From NCBI RefSeq assembly GCF_001650735.1, contig NZ_LXVY01000034.1, positions 434,001-498,000 on the forward strand: a stretch of 64,000 bases of DNA. Direction: 5' to 3'. Of the stretch, positions 8,411 to 17,302 are shown piece after piece. The number at the start of each line of letters is the position of its first letter. Position 1 is the first letter of the stretch. Below the pieces are notes generated by a model, which was given only the letters and a program-made list of their open reading frames with translations, was not told the origin of the DNA and did not search any database. The DNA comes from Sphingomonas sp. TDK1 (lineage in GTDB: Bacteria > Pseudomonadota > Alphaproteobacteria > Sphingomonadales > Sphingomonadaceae). Position numbers and translations under genes: made by a program.

Positions 8411-10309
8411 GTGGAGCAGCAAGCGAGCGACGGAACACTCTCCGCGCATGCGCATCAAGAACGGTTCTCGGCGCTGGCGATCGGTGCGATCGGCGTCGTG
8501 TTCGGTGATATCGGAACGTCGCCGCTCTATTCCCTCAAGGAAAGCCTCATCGGCCATCACCGACTGGCCCTGGATCCCGCGCACATCTACGGCGTGCTGT
8601 CGCTGATCTTCTGGACGATGACGTCCATCGTCACCGTCAAATATGTCGCGCTGATCCTGCGCGCGGATAACAAGGGCGAAGGCGGAAGCCTGGCCCTGCT
8701 CGCGCTGATCACCCGGATGATGGGCGACACGCGCTGGCGCGTCGCCATCACGATGACCGGCGTGATCGCCACCGCGCTCTTCTATGGCGATGCGATCATT
8801 ACGCCCGCGGTGTCGGTCCTGTCGGCTGTCGAAGGACTCACCACCGTAGAACAGGGATTCGCACCCTTGGTGCTGCCGGTGACGATCGCCATCCTCGTCG
8901 CGCTATTCGCCATCCAGGCACGCGGCACGGCTGCGGTGGGCAAGCTGTTCGGGCCGGTGATGCTGGTCTACTTCGCGGTCATCGCAGTTTTGGGCATCAG
9001 CGGTATCGCTGCCGCGCCTGAAATCCTATGGGCGCTCAACCCCTGGTACGCGCTGAAATTCTTCCTGCTTGATCCAACGCTCGCCTTCCTCGCGCTCGGC
9101 TCGGTAGTGCTGGCGGTCACCGGTGCCGAGGCGCTCTATGCCGACATGGGCCATTTCGGCCGCCGCGCAATCATGGTGTCGTGGCTTTACATCGCCTTCC
9201 CCTGCCTGATGCTCAACTATCTGGGCCAGTCGGCAGCGATCCTGCGCAATCCCGCGATGATCGAGAACCCCTTCTTCCTGATGGCGCCGGACTGGGGGCG
9301 CCTGCCGCTCGTCATCCTCGCCACCATGGCGACGGTGATCGCAAGCCAGGCGGTGATCTCGGGTGCGTTCTCGGTGTCGCAGCAGGCGGTGCAGCTCGGC
9401 TTCCTGCCGCGGCTGCGCATCCTCCACACCAGCGCCAAGGCCGCCGGACAGATCTATGTGCCGTTGGTCAATTGGGGCCTGTTGGTGATGGTGGTGCTGC
9501 TGGCGCTGGGCTTCCGCAGCTCGAGCAACCTCGCCTCGGCGTACGGCATTGCGGTGACCGGCACGATGTTCATCACCGCCTGCATGCTGGGGGTGCTGAC
9601 CTTCGCCGTCTGGAAGTGGCACCCGCTGCTCGCCGGTTTCGTCACCGGCCTGTTCCTGCTGATCGATGGCGCCTATTTTGCGTCGAACCTCACCAAGATC
9701 CCCGACGGGGGTTGGTTCCCGCTGCTGGTCGCCGCGGTGGCGTTCGTGTTGCTGACCACGTGGTCGCGTGGCCGCCGACTGGTGCTGGACCGGCTGCAGG
9801 AAGGCGCGATGCCGATCGCATTGTTCATCCGCTCCGCCGCCCAGACAGCGACGCGCGTGAAGGGCACAGCGGTGTTCCTCACCTCCACGCCGGACAGCAT
9901 CCCCCCGGCCCTGCTCCACAACCTCAAGCACAACAAGGTGCTGCACGAGCGCATCGTGCTGCTCACAGTGGCAATCGAGCAGGTGCCCCATGTCCGTGGC
10001 GCCGAGTGCACGACCATGGAGCCACTGGGCGACGGTTTCTTCCGCGTCGTGCTCCACTATGGTTTCATGGATGAGGTAGACGTGCCGATGGCACTTGCCG
10101 CGATCCAGGACTGCGGTGCGCCTTTCCGGCCGATGGAGACCAGCTACTTCCTTGCACGCCAGACCCTGCTGCCCTCGTCGCGGCCGGGCATGGCGATCTG
10201 GCGCGAGAAGCTGTTCGCCTGGATGGTACGAAACGCCGAAAGCGCGATGGAGTTCTTCAAACTCCCGACCAACCGCGTCGTCGAGCTGGGAAGCCAGCTG
10301 GAAATCTAA
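8411..10309 (+). CDS. kup: Kup-type potassium transporter
   Basis: A 632-residue member of the KUP/HAK/KT family of proton-coupled potassium importers. About 12 membrane segments are spread over residues 20-450, with the family signature [15 protein letters not shown] near residue 30 and a soluble C-terminal domain of about 170 residues. The start is GTG, chosen for the GGAGG located 6-10 bases upstream and the family N-terminus. It is a single-gene unit: two inverted repeats precede it and it ends at a terminator shared with the convergent SulP gene. Confidence 0.94.
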   Translation: MEQQASDGTLSAHAHQERFSALAIGAIGVVFGDIGTSPLYSLKESLIGHHRLALDPAHIYGVLSLIFWTMTSIVTVKYVALILRADNKGEGGSLALLALITRMMGDTRWRVAITMTGVIATALFYGDAIITPAVSVLSAVEGLTTVEQGFAPLVLPVTIAILVALFAIQARGTAAVGKLFGPVMLVYFAVIAVLGISGIAAAPEILWALNPWYALKFFLLDPTLAFLALGSVVLAVTGAEALYADMGHFGRRAIMVSWLYIAFPCLMLNYLGQSAAILRNPAMIENPFFLMAPDWGRLPLVILATMATVIASQAVISGAFSVSQQAVQLGFLPRLRILHTSAKAAGQIYVPLVNWGLLVMVVLLALGFRSSSNLASAYGIAVTGTMFITACMLGVLTFAVWKWHPLLAGFVTGLFLLIDGAYFASNLTKIPDGGWFPLLVAAVAFVLLTTWSRGRRLVLDRLQEGAMPIALFIRSAAQTATRVKGTAVFLTSTPDSIPPALLHNLKHNKVLHERIVLLTVAIEQVPHVRGAECTTMEPLGDGFFRVVLHYGFMDEVDVPMALAAIQDCGAPFRPMETSYFLARQTLLPSSRPGMAIWREKLFAWMVRNAESAMEFFKLPTNRVVELGSQLEI

Positions 10310-10311
10310 AA

Positions 10312-10345
10312 AAAATGGGGCGGCTTCCACCTTGGAAGCCGCCCC
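10312..10345. terminator. Bidirectional terminator between kup and the SulP gene
   Basis: A perfect 13-bp stem (10317-10329 with 10333-10345, loop of 3) is flanked on the left by a run of eight A, which reads as eight T on the minus strand. It is therefore an excellent terminator for the leftward SulP gene; for rightward kup the trailing sequence AGTTCTT is weaker. Confidence 0.92.
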
Positions 10346-10371
10346 AGTTCTTCGGGGTGACCTGGTTTAGT

Positions 10372-11883
10372 TTAGTCGGCGAGCAAGGCTGTCTTGCCGC
10401 TGGCGCCCTGCAGATGGACGGGGGATCCACCGGCCCGGCGGCGCTGGAGCCAGTCCTTCAGCAGTTCGGCACAGCTATGATCGACCGCATCCAGCCGCGA
10501 CACATCCAGCAGCACGGACTTGCCGCCGGGCACCGACTCCAGGCGATCCGAAAGCTTAGGCAGCGTGATGAACGTGGCCGAACCCGCCAGCGCAATGCGA
10601 TGTTCGCCCGCTTCCTCCTGCTGGTCGACCTTGAGGCCGAGGCGACGGATATTCGGAACGAGTTCGAGCAGCGAGAGCGCGATGCCCACCAGCACGCCGG
10701 TCAGCAGATCCTGGGTCACGACCAGGGCGCAGGTCACGGCCCAGATTGCAGCCGGCAGCACGCCGTAATGCGCGAACAGGTGACGGACATGCTTGAGATT
10801 GACCAGCTTTGCGCCCGTCACGACAAGCACCGCGCCGAGCGCCGCCATCGGGATTTCGCGCAGGAGCCACGGCAGCAGCGCGACGAAGCCGAGGATCCAC
10901 ACGCCGTGCAGGACCGCAGAAAGCCGGGTCTGCGCACCGGCCTGGACGTTCGCGGAGCTGCGGACGATGACCCCCGTCATCGGCAATGCACCGGCAAAGC
11001 CGCAAAGCAGGTTGCCGATACCCTGTGCGCGCAATTCCTTGTTGTAGTTTGTGCGCACGCCGTCATGCATGCGATCGACCGCGGCGGCCGACAGAAGTGT
11101 TTCGGCGCTGGCGATGAAGGCGAGTGCGATCGCGGCGGTGATCACGCCCGGATCCAGCCACTTGGCGAAGAAACCGCTCTCCGGCAGCGCGATCGCGGAG
11201 ACGATGTTCGACGGTACTGCGACGCGAGTCACGTCCAGACTGAGGCTGAACGCCACCAATGTCGCCGCGACCACGCCGACCAGCGCGCCCGGGACGAGCT
11301 TGACGGCGGCCGGCTTGAACTTGTCCCAGCCGAGCATCGTGACGATGGTGAGGATACCCAGCGCAAGGGCCATCTCCGCCGACGCAAGATCCATGGAAAG
11401 ACCAAGCACCCTGCCCGGCATCGCCGCGAGATTGGCGAGACCATTGGAGAGCGGCTTGGCGTCGAACAGCACGTGATACTGGCCAACGACGATGAGAATG
11501 CCGATGCCCGCGAGCATACCGTGCACCACGGCGGGCGAGATTGCGCGGAACCAGCCGCCGACACGCAGCACGCCTGCGATCACCTGAATGGCGCCCGCGA
11601 GGATGAGGATCGGCCCGAGCGCGGACAGCCCCTGCTCGCGCACCAGCTCGAACACGATAACGGCAAGACCGGCCGCAGGGCCGCTCACCTGGAGCGGCGA
11701 ACCCGCGAGCAGGCCAACGACCAGGCCACCGATGATGCCGGTGACCAGGCCCTTCTCAGGCGGCACGCCCGAGGCGATGGCGATGCCCATGCAGAGGGGC
11801 ATCGCCACGAGGAACACGACGATCGACGCCGTGAAGTCGCGCACGAAGCTCTTGGGCTTCGGTGCTTCCGCGACCGTGCTCAT
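10372..11883 (-). CDS. SulP-family inorganic anion transporter with STAS domain, possibly a bicarbonate importer
   Basis: A 503-residue SulP/SLC26 protein: roughly 12-14 hydrophobic segments over residues 15-400, then a short C-terminal STAS domain (about 410-503) with the VLLDVSRLDAVDHS strand-loop. The family moves sulfate, bicarbonate or other anions. Its ATG overlaps the stop of an upstream beta-carbonic anhydrase gene by 4 bases, so the two are translationally coupled. That coupling favours bicarbonate as the substrate, as for BicA-type transporters; this is inference, since the sequence alone does not fix specificity. It ends at a strong terminator. Confidence 0.88.
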   Translation of the reverse strand: MSTVAEAPKPKSFVRDFTASIVVFLVAMPLCMGIAIASGVPPEKGLVTGIIGGLVVGLLAGSPLQVSGPAAGLAVIVFELVREQGLSALGPILILAGAIQVIAGVLRVGGWFRAISPAVVHGMLAGIGILIVVGQYHVLFDAKPLSNGLANLAAMPGRVLGLSMDLASAEMALALGILTIVTMLGWDKFKPAAVKLVPGALVGVVAATLVAFSLSLDVTRVAVPSNIVSAIALPESGFFAKWLDPGVITAAIALAFIASAETLLSAAAVDRMHDGVRTNYNKELRAQGIGNLLCGFAGALPMTGVIVRSSANVQAGAQTRLSAVLHGVWILGFVALLPWLLREIPMAALGAVLVVTGAKLVNLKHVRHLFAHYGVLPAAIWAVTCALVVTQDLLTGVLVGIALSLLELVPNIRRLGLKVDQQEEAGEHRIALAGSATFITLPKLSDRLESVPGGKSVLLDVSRLDAVDHSCAELLKDWLQRRRAGGSPVHLQGASGKTALLAD

Positions 11884-12575
11884 TCGGCTGCCTCCGCATA
11901 TTCGATGTCGCGCGCCAGCCGCTGGCCGGCCGGCAGCGCCACCGGCATCGGGCGATCCTCGCGGATCGGCATGAAGCGGCCGCTCTCGCCGTCGAGGCCG
12001 AGCACCATGCCCGCGCCGATATCGACGAACCAGCCATGCAGTGCGATCTCGCCACGCGCGATGCCCGCCGCGACGGACGGATGCGTACGCAGATGGGCAA
12101 GCTGCACCACGACATTCTCCAGCGCCGCGGTGCGGACCGCGTCCGCACCTTCCAGATTGTCATAGCCGCCGTCGACCACGCACTTGGCGGCGTGGCTGTG
12201 GCGGAGCCAGGCGGTCACGTTGGGCATGCCTTCCAGCATTTCCGGGTTCATCAGCGCCTTCATCGCGCCGCAGTCCGAATGGCCGCAGACGATGATGTCG
12301 CGTACGCCGAGCGCCGCGACGGCATATTCGACGGTCGAGGACACGCCGCCGTTCTGGGTGGCGAAGGGCGGCACGATGTTGCCCGCGTTGCGGCAGACGA
12401 ACAAATCGCCGGGGTTCGCCTGGATGATCTGCTCGGGCACGACGCGCGAGTCGGCGCAGGAGATCATCAGCGCCTTCGGGCTCTGCCCGTGGGTGGCGAG
12501 CTTGGAATAGAGGGCGTGCTGGTTCGGGAAGACCTGCTTCTCGAAATCGACGACGCGTCCGATCACTTCGTTCAC
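11880..12575 (-). CDS. Beta-class carbonic anhydrase
   Basis: A 231-residue beta-carbonic anhydrase interconverting CO2 and bicarbonate. The zinc ligands are Cys40, His99 and Cys102; Asp42 and Arg44 of the CADSR motif form the catalytic dyad, and CGHSDCGA is intact. The family block GDLFVCRNAGN follows the first motif. There is no signal peptide, so it acts in the cytoplasm. It overlaps the downstream SulP transporter gene by ATGA, suggesting that imported or hydrated inorganic carbon is handled by a two-protein unit. Confidence 0.95.
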   Translation of the reverse strand: MNEVIGRVVDFEKQVFPNQHALYSKLATHGQSPKALMISCADSRVVPEQIIQANPGDLFVCRNAGNIVPPFATQNGGVSSTVEYAVAALGVRDIIVCGHSDCGAMKALMNPEMLEGMPNVTAWLRHSHAAKCVVDGGYDNLEGADAVRTAALENVVVQLAHLRTHPSVAAGIARGEIALHGWFVDIGAGMVLGLDGESGRFMPIREDRPMPVALPAGQRLARDIEYAEAAE

Positions 12576-12676
12576 GGCTTGCTCCTGTAACAGACCCGCG
12601 GCGCGGGCATCTCTTCAGGATCGCAAACTACCGGTCAGCATTTGCTGCATCGCGGCGCGTTCGTAAGAAAACGTTG

Positions 12677-14002
12677 CTAAGCTATTGGCCCGTCGCGCGG
12701 CAGGATGATTTCGGCGCGCAGACCCCCGCCCTCCCGGTTGGTCAGCAGGAAATTGCCTCCTTCGGCCTCCGCCGCTCGGGCGACGATCGACAGTCCCAAA
12801 CCGAAGCCCACGGTGTCGCGCGAGCGCGCCGCATCGAGGCGAACGAAAGGCTGCATGACGCGCTGGAGATCCTCGTCCGGGATACCCGGGCCCTTGTCCT
12901 CGACACGGATCGCCACCGCGCCCTCCACCGGCACCAAGCGGATGCAGCACTGGCCGGCATAATGCACGGCATTGTCGACGAGGTTGTTGAGCGCCCGCTT
13001 GAGCATCAAGGGGCGCACGACATGCTCGAAATGATCCGGCCCGTCATATTCGACGTCGCGGCCATGATCGGCATTATCGTCTGCGATCGTCGCGCACAGC
13101 ACCGCGAGATCGACGCGGGCGGGCATTTCCTTATCGCCCTCGCCCCCGAGGAAGGCGAGCAGCGACGAAATCATTGCCTCCATTTCCGTAATGTCGGTCT
13201 CGACCGCGGCGTGGACGTCCGGGTCGGCGATCGCATCGGCGCGCAATCGCAGCCGGGCAAGCGGCGTCCGCATGTCGTGCCCGACCGCGGCCAGCGCCTG
13301 GGTGCGATCGGCGATCAGCCGCTGGATCCGCTCCTGCATCCGGTTGAACGCGCTGATCACACGGCGCAGTTCCTTGGGACCAGCTTCCTCGACTTCGAGG
13401 ATGCCGCCTGTGCCGAACCGATCGGCCGCCACCGCGAGCCGTCGCATCGGAAGCAGCATTCGCCGGAGCAGAATGCCACTGATCAGGATCAGCGCCAGCG
13501 CTGGGGCCAGCGCGAGCAGGATCCGCGAAAGGCCCAGGTCGGCGGCGTGGACATGCTCGCGGGTCCGAAAATACATCCAACTGCCGTCGGGCATCGGCAC
13601 CGCTCCGACGATCAGTGCCTTGCTGCCCTGCGAAGTCAATCGCAGCCGCAGTCCGTCGGAGGCTAGAGTCGGTTCCCACAGCACGACCTGCTCGTAGAGG
13701 CGATCCAGATCGGGCTGCTCGCGCAGGCCGTTGGGGAGCTGGGGCATCCAGCGCACTTCATAGCGCGAGGTCGTGAAATCGGCTGCGAGGATCTCGCGCC
13801 GCGCGGGCGGCTGTTCGGCGAGCAGCTTGCGGGCGATCACCAGATGTTCCGCCAGACGCCGCGCCTCGTCGTCGCGGACCGCGAACTGGCTCGCGCGCTC
13901 GTAGAGAAGCGTGGAAACGGCAAATTCGATGAGGATCGTCAGCAGCAGGATCGCGAAGACCTGCCCGATCAATCCCGAGGGGCGCTTGAGAAACGCCCTC
14001 AA
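12677..14002 (-). CDS. EnvZ-like membrane sensor histidine kinase
   Basis: A 441-residue kinase. Membrane segments at about 11-33 and 159-180 flank a periplasmic sensor domain of about 125 residues; then come HAMP, HisKA with His242 in the GHDMRTPLARL motif, and HATPase (N box NLVDNAVHYA, G1 box EDKGPGIPDED, G2 box GFGLGLSI). The start is TTG at 14000-14002, overlapping the stop of the response regulator; no ATG lies near, and this start keeps the first membrane helix. It pairs with the OmpR-type regulator upstream. The signal is unknown. Confidence 0.9.
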   Translation of the reverse strand: MRAFLKRPSGLIGQVFAILLLTILIEFAVSTLLYERASQFAVRDDEARRLAEHLVIARKLLAEQPPARREILAADFTTSRYEVRWMPQLPNGLREQPDLDRLYEQVVLWEPTLASDGLRLRLTSQGSKALIVGAVPMPDGSWMYFRTREHVHAADLGLSRILLALAPALALILISGILLRRMLLPMRRLAVAADRFGTGGILEVEEAGPKELRRVISAFNRMQERIQRLIADRTQALAAVGHDMRTPLARLRLRADAIADPDVHAAVETDITEMEAMISSLLAFLGGEGDKEMPARVDLAVLCATIADDNADHGRDVEYDGPDHFEHVVRPLMLKRALNNLVDNAVHYAGQCCIRLVPVEGAVAIRVEDKGPGIPDEDLQRVMQPFVRLDAARSRDTVGFGLGLSIVARAAEAEGGNFLLTNREGGGLRAEIILPRDGPIA

Positions 14003-14730
14003 GTGCGGGTCACGGGTACGTTGAGCGTATAGCCGATGCCGCGCACGGTAACGATCGGCGCCTGATGCCCAGCATCCGAAAGCTTGCGACGCAACCGGCT
14101 GACGAGCACGTCGATGCTCCGATCCGAGCTGTCGCCGAGCCGCGTACGCGACAATTCGATCAGCCGCTCGCGCGAGATGACGCGGCCCGAATGGTCACAC
14201 AGCGTCACGAGCAGGTCGAACTCGGCACCGGTCAGGTCCACCACCGCACCCGTCGGCGAGAGCAACTCACGGCGCGGCAAGTTGACGGTCCATCCGTCGA
14301 AGGTGATTTCACCCTTTGGTCGCTCGGTCGCGTCCCGCTCGCCCGCGCCGCGGCGAAGTACGGCGCGCACCCGCGCCACCAGTTCCCGGGTACCGAACGG
14401 CTTGGGCAGATAATCATCGGCGCCCAGTTCGAGTCCGACGACCCGGTCGGTCTCGCTGCCCTTGGCCGAAATGAAGATGATCGGGACGGAGCTTTTCTGG
14501 CGGATCGCACGGCACAGATCGATACCGCTGGTTCCCGGCAACATCACGTCCAGCAGCACGAGATCGACAGGCCCCTGCTCCAAGGCCAGCCACATCTCCG
14601 GCGCGGAGGATGCGGGACGGACCGTATAGCCGTTTTCCTGGAGTGCGCGCGCGGTGAGCGTGCGCAACTGGGGGTCGTCCTCCACCAAGACGATGGTGGG
14701 GAGGGTCAGCGGAGGTTCACCTGCATACAT
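13999..14730 (-). CDS. OmpR-family response regulator
   Basis: A 243-residue regulator with a receiver domain (acidic pair in VEDD near residue 18, phospho-acceptor Asp61 in LLDVMLPG, Lys in the PKPFG segment) and a C-terminal winged-helix DNA-binding domain ending TVRGIGYTL. Translation is coupled to the kinase gene. A perfect 7-bp inverted repeat lies 58 bases upstream, between this gene and a divergent small gene, and is a good candidate for its own binding site. Confidence 0.93.
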   Translation of the reverse strand: MYAGEPPLTLPTIVLVEDDPQLRTLTARALQENGYTVRPASSAPEMWLALEQGPVDLVLLDVMLPGTSGIDLCRAIRQKSSVPIIFISAKGSETDRVVGLELGADDYLPKPFGTRELVARVRAVLRRGAGERDATERPKGEITFDGWTVNLPRRELLSPTGAVVDLTGAEFDLLVTLCDHSGRVISRERLIELSRTRLGDSSDRSIDVLVSRLRRKLSDAGHQAPIVTVRGIGYTLNVPVTRT

Positions 14731-14787
14731 CGCGCAAGAACGTAAGGAGCCGGTCTCGGAGGGTCAACGCCGCTGCGGCAAGTTGTT

Positions 14788-14805
14788 CCGTGACGTGCGT
14801 CACGG
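14788..14805. promoter_or_regulatory. Operator-like palindrome between the two-component genes and a divergent small gene
   Basis: CCGTGAC, 4-base spacer GTGC, GTCACGG: a perfect inverted repeat in the 126-base divergent region. It is centrally placed for control of both directions. The binding protein is not known; the adjacent response regulator is the obvious candidate, although OmpR-type proteins more often use direct repeats. Confidence 0.45.
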
Positions 14806-14856
14806 CCGGGCATGGCCGCCGGCGATAGAAGCAGCGCACAACGTGGGGGAATCACC

Positions 14857-15315
14857 ATGCAGATGCCGCGCCTGAACCGCTCCGTACTACCGGGCCGCAT
14901 GCGGGCGAATCGCAGCGCGGTCGAAGCGCTTCCGCTCGATACGCTCGCTCAGGATCTAGCGCCCGCTCCGGGTGATGCTGCGTTCGAGCCCCGGCACCTA
15001 CTTGCGGCCCTCGACGGACTTTCGTCCGCGGTGATCGAAGCGACCGGAAGCTGGGCGTTCCTGGCCGCCGAGCGCATCCAGCTGATCGACGCGGCACACA
15101 AGCTCGCCTGGCTTCTGGTGCGGGTCAATCGAAACGAGCCGATGATCGCCCGCGCGCCCGATATCGCCGGTACGACCCGCGCCACCGTGGCAGCGACGCA
15201 TCAGCTGCGCGCGGTCTCCCAGCTCGGCGACGGCGCGGACGCCCTGCCCTTGTTGTCCCGGCTGATCGTTCGCATCGACCAGCTGCTGCCACGCACCGCG
15301 CAACTCTATCAATAA
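14857..15315 (+). CDS. Hypothetical protein divergent from the two-component system
   Basis: A 152-residue soluble protein starting at MQMPRLNRS, where GGGGA precedes the ATG. It has no signal peptide or membrane segment and is predicted mainly helical: a disordered basic start, then repeated Ala/Leu-rich helices from about residue 45 to the end. I recognise no family. It shares a palindrome-containing promoter region with the response regulator gene, so it may be a target of that system. A cobalamin riboswitch starts 68 bases after its stop and belongs to the next operon. Confidence 0.65.
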   Translation: MQMPRLNRSVLPGRMRANRSAVEALPLDTLAQDLAPAPGDAAFEPRHLLAALDGLSSAVIEATGSWAFLAAERIQLIDAAHKLAWLLVRVNRNEPMIARAPDIAGTTRATVAATHQLRAVSQLGDGADALPLLSRLIVRIDQLLPRTAQLYQ

Positions 15316-15383
15316 GCAACACCCTCTGGCGTATCGCGGAGGGCGGAGCTAGAGCGGCCGCGAAGGTTTCACCTTCTTACTCA

Positions 15384-15555
15384 TGCCGGTGCCCGTTCGC
15401 GGGCGAAGAGGGAATGCGGTGCGGACGCCTCGGCGTCCAACGCCGCAGCTGCCCCTGCAACTGTAAGCGGAGAGCGGTCGGGCAAAGACCATTGGAAGCG
15501 ATTCCGAGAAGGCGCCCGCACCGCTGCGACCCGCAAGCCAGGAGACCTGCCGGCA
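15384..15555 (+). ncRNA. Cobalamin riboswitch
   Basis: The P1 stem closes with TGCCGG (15384-15389) and CCGGCA (15550-15555). Inside are the conserved core CAGCTGCCCCTGCAACTGTAA and the B12 box AAGCCAGGAGACCTGCC at 15535-15551, the strongest single marker of this class. It precedes the seven-gene cobalamin operon and should reduce its expression when adenosylcobalamin is abundant. About 165 bases separate it from cobT and would hold the expression platform; I see no clear T-tract terminator there, so control of translation initiation is more likely. Confidence 0.96.
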
Positions 15556-15684
15556 CGGGGTCGCTCACGCTCGGCCCAGGGTGCGGCTGTGGCGCGGTAT
15601 TTCCGTTCGAGCGACATCGACGGACCGGGTGCGCCCAGGCGCGCTCGGCCCGATGGGCATGTCAGGATGGGATGAGCGCGCGTG

Positions 15685-15726
15685 ATGATAGTTGTACCGA
15701 CCGCCTTTGAAGAGCGCGCGGCATGA
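15685..15726 (+). CDS. Possible 13-codon leader peptide overlapping the cobT start
   Basis: ATG at 15685 opens a frame for MIVVPTAFEERAA whose TGA overlaps the cobT ATG (ATGA at 15723-15726). If translated, it would couple cobT initiation to the riboswitch leader. There is only a poor ribosome site and no homology evidence, so this may be chance. Confidence 0.25.
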   Translation: MIVVPTAFEERAA

Positions 15727-16739
15727 ACCCGTTTCCCAACGCGGCAGCCTTTCACCAGGCGCTCACCGCTCTGCCGGCGATGGATGCAGCCGCCGCCAAT
15801 GCCGCCCGCGCCCGCCAGCAGCAGCTCACAAAGCCGCCCGGCTCGCTTGGTCGGCTGGAGGATCTCGCGGTCTTTCTCGCGGGCTGGCAGGGCCGTGCCC
15901 AGCCATCGATGGACAGGGCACGCGCGGTGATCTTTGCCGGCAATCACGGCGTCGCAGCGCGGGGCGTCAGCGCGTTTCCGTCCGAAGTGACGGCGCAGAT
16001 GGTCGCGAACTTCGCGAGGGGTGGCGCGGCGATCAACGCTTTGACCAGCGCGATCGGCATGCGCCTGGATGTCGTGGCTCTCGACCTGGACCGGCCAACA
16101 CACGACTTTTCGACCGGCCCTGCAATGACCGAGGCGGAATGCCTCGATGCGCTGGCACAAGGCGCTGCGGTCGTGACGCCCGACCTGGATCTGCTGTTGC
16201 TCGGCGAGATGGGTATCGCCAACTCCACCGCTGCCGCGGCACTGTGCCTCCGCAGTTTCGGCGGTGCTGCAACCGACTGGACCGGCCCCGGCACCGGTCT
16301 CGATGCGAAGGGTGTGGACAGGAAGGCCGCGGTCGTCGCCGAGGCCATCGCCCTGCACGCAGACGCCCCTGTGACTCCGTTCCAGACCTTGCGGCGCGTT
16401 GGCGGACGGGAGCTTGCGGCAATCGCCGGCGCCGTGGTGGCTGCGCGGCATGCCGGGGTCCCCGTACTGCTCGATGGCTTCATCTGTTGCGCGGCGATCG
16501 CGCCATTGGCAGCGGTAGTTCCAGAAATTGTCGGCCATTGCATTGCCGGCCACTGCTCGGCCGAGCCCGGCCATGCACGCCTGCTCGATCTTCTGGACCT
16601 GGATCCGCTGCTGCGGCTCAACCTTCGACTCGGCGAGGGTAGTGGCGCGGCCGTGGCGGCGGCGGTCCTGCGCTCAGCGCTGGCTGCGCACAACGGCATG
16701 GCGACCTTCGCCGAAGCGGGGGTAGCCGGCGCCGCATGA
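15723..16739 (+). CDS. cobT: Nicotinate-nucleotide:dimethylbenzimidazole phosphoribosyltransferase
   Basis: A 338-residue CobT that makes alpha-ribazole phosphate, the lower-ligand precursor of cobalamin. Family landmarks: KPPGSLGRLE near residue 40, FAGNHGV near 78, GEMGIANST near 162, and the C-terminal RLGEGSGA with the catalytic glutamate. It is the first full gene after the riboswitch. Its stop overlaps the start of cobC by ATGA. Confidence 0.96.
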   Translation: MNPFPNAAAFHQALTALPAMDAAAANAARARQQQLTKPPGSLGRLEDLAVFLAGWQGRAQPSMDRARAVIFAGNHGVAARGVSAFPSEVTAQMVANFARGGAAINALTSAIGMRLDVVALDLDRPTHDFSTGPAMTEAECLDALAQGAAVVTPDLDLLLLGEMGIANSTAAAALCLRSFGGAATDWTGPGTGLDAKGVDRKAAVVAEAIALHADAPVTPFQTLRRVGGRELAAIAGAVVAARHAGVPVLLDGFICCAAIAPLAAVVPEIVGHCIAGHCSAEPGHARLLDLLDLDPLLRLNLRLGEGSGAAVAAAVLRSALAAHNGMATFAEAGVAGAA

Positions 16740-17302
16740 CCGGCATTGTCCTGCACCTCCTGCGCCACGGCGTCACCGACGCCGAGGGCCGGCTGATCGG
16801 TCGCACAGACGCCACCCCTCTTCCGGAGGGCGTGAAGGCTTGCGCTATTCGGGCGACCGGACTGCAATTCGAAGCAGTTTTCAGTTCAGGTCTTGAGCGA
16901 ACTCGTGTCCCGGCCGAGAAAATCGCGGCCAGCCATGGTCTTGTCGCGCATGCGGATGCACGCTGGCGGGAGCTCGACTTCGGGAGCTGGGACGGTCAGG
17001 CGCTGGATGCGATCGACAGCCAGGCCCTTGCCGCGTTCCAGAGCGAACCCGCCAACCACACGCCGCCGCAGGGCGAAGCATGGGCGGCCCTGGTCGCGCG
17101 CGTCGGCGAGGCGATCGCAGCCATCGAGCGCCCCACGCTTATCGTAACCCATGGCGGCGCGATGCGGGCGGCACTTGCCAACCTGTGCGCCATCGACTTC
17201 CCACAGCTGTGGAACATCGCCCTGCCCCATGCCGCGTTGCTCAGCGTGCGCATCTGGCCCGGGACGCCGCGCGTAGGCCAGATCATCGGACTTGTGACAT
17301 GA
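16736..17302 (+). CDS. cobC: Alpha-ribazole phosphatase-like histidine phosphatase
   Basis: A 188-residue member of the histidine phosphatase family. LLRHGVTD at residues 8-15 supplies the catalytic His11, and THGG near residue 139 supplies the second histidine. By context it removes the phosphate from alpha-ribazole phosphate (or adenosylcobalamin phosphate) in nucleotide-loop assembly. It overlaps both neighbours by ATGA. The fold alone would fit a general phosphatase; the operon decides the call. Confidence 0.85.
   Translation: MTGIVLHLLRHGVTDAEGRLIGRTDATPLPEGVKACAIRATGLQFEAVFSSGLERTRVPAEKIAASHGLVAHADARWRELDFGSWDGQALDAIDSQALAAFQSEPANHTPPQGEAWAALVARVGEAIAAIERPTLIVTHGGAMRAALANLCAIDFPQLWNIALPHAALLSVRIWPGTPRVGQIIGLVT

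Noticed and set aside
10315-12165. 616-codon plus-strand frame opposite the SulP and carbonic anhydrase genes
   Set aside because: Begins inside the terminator hairpin and reads as Arg/Asp/Gln-rich nonsense; the minus-strand genes have clear motifs.
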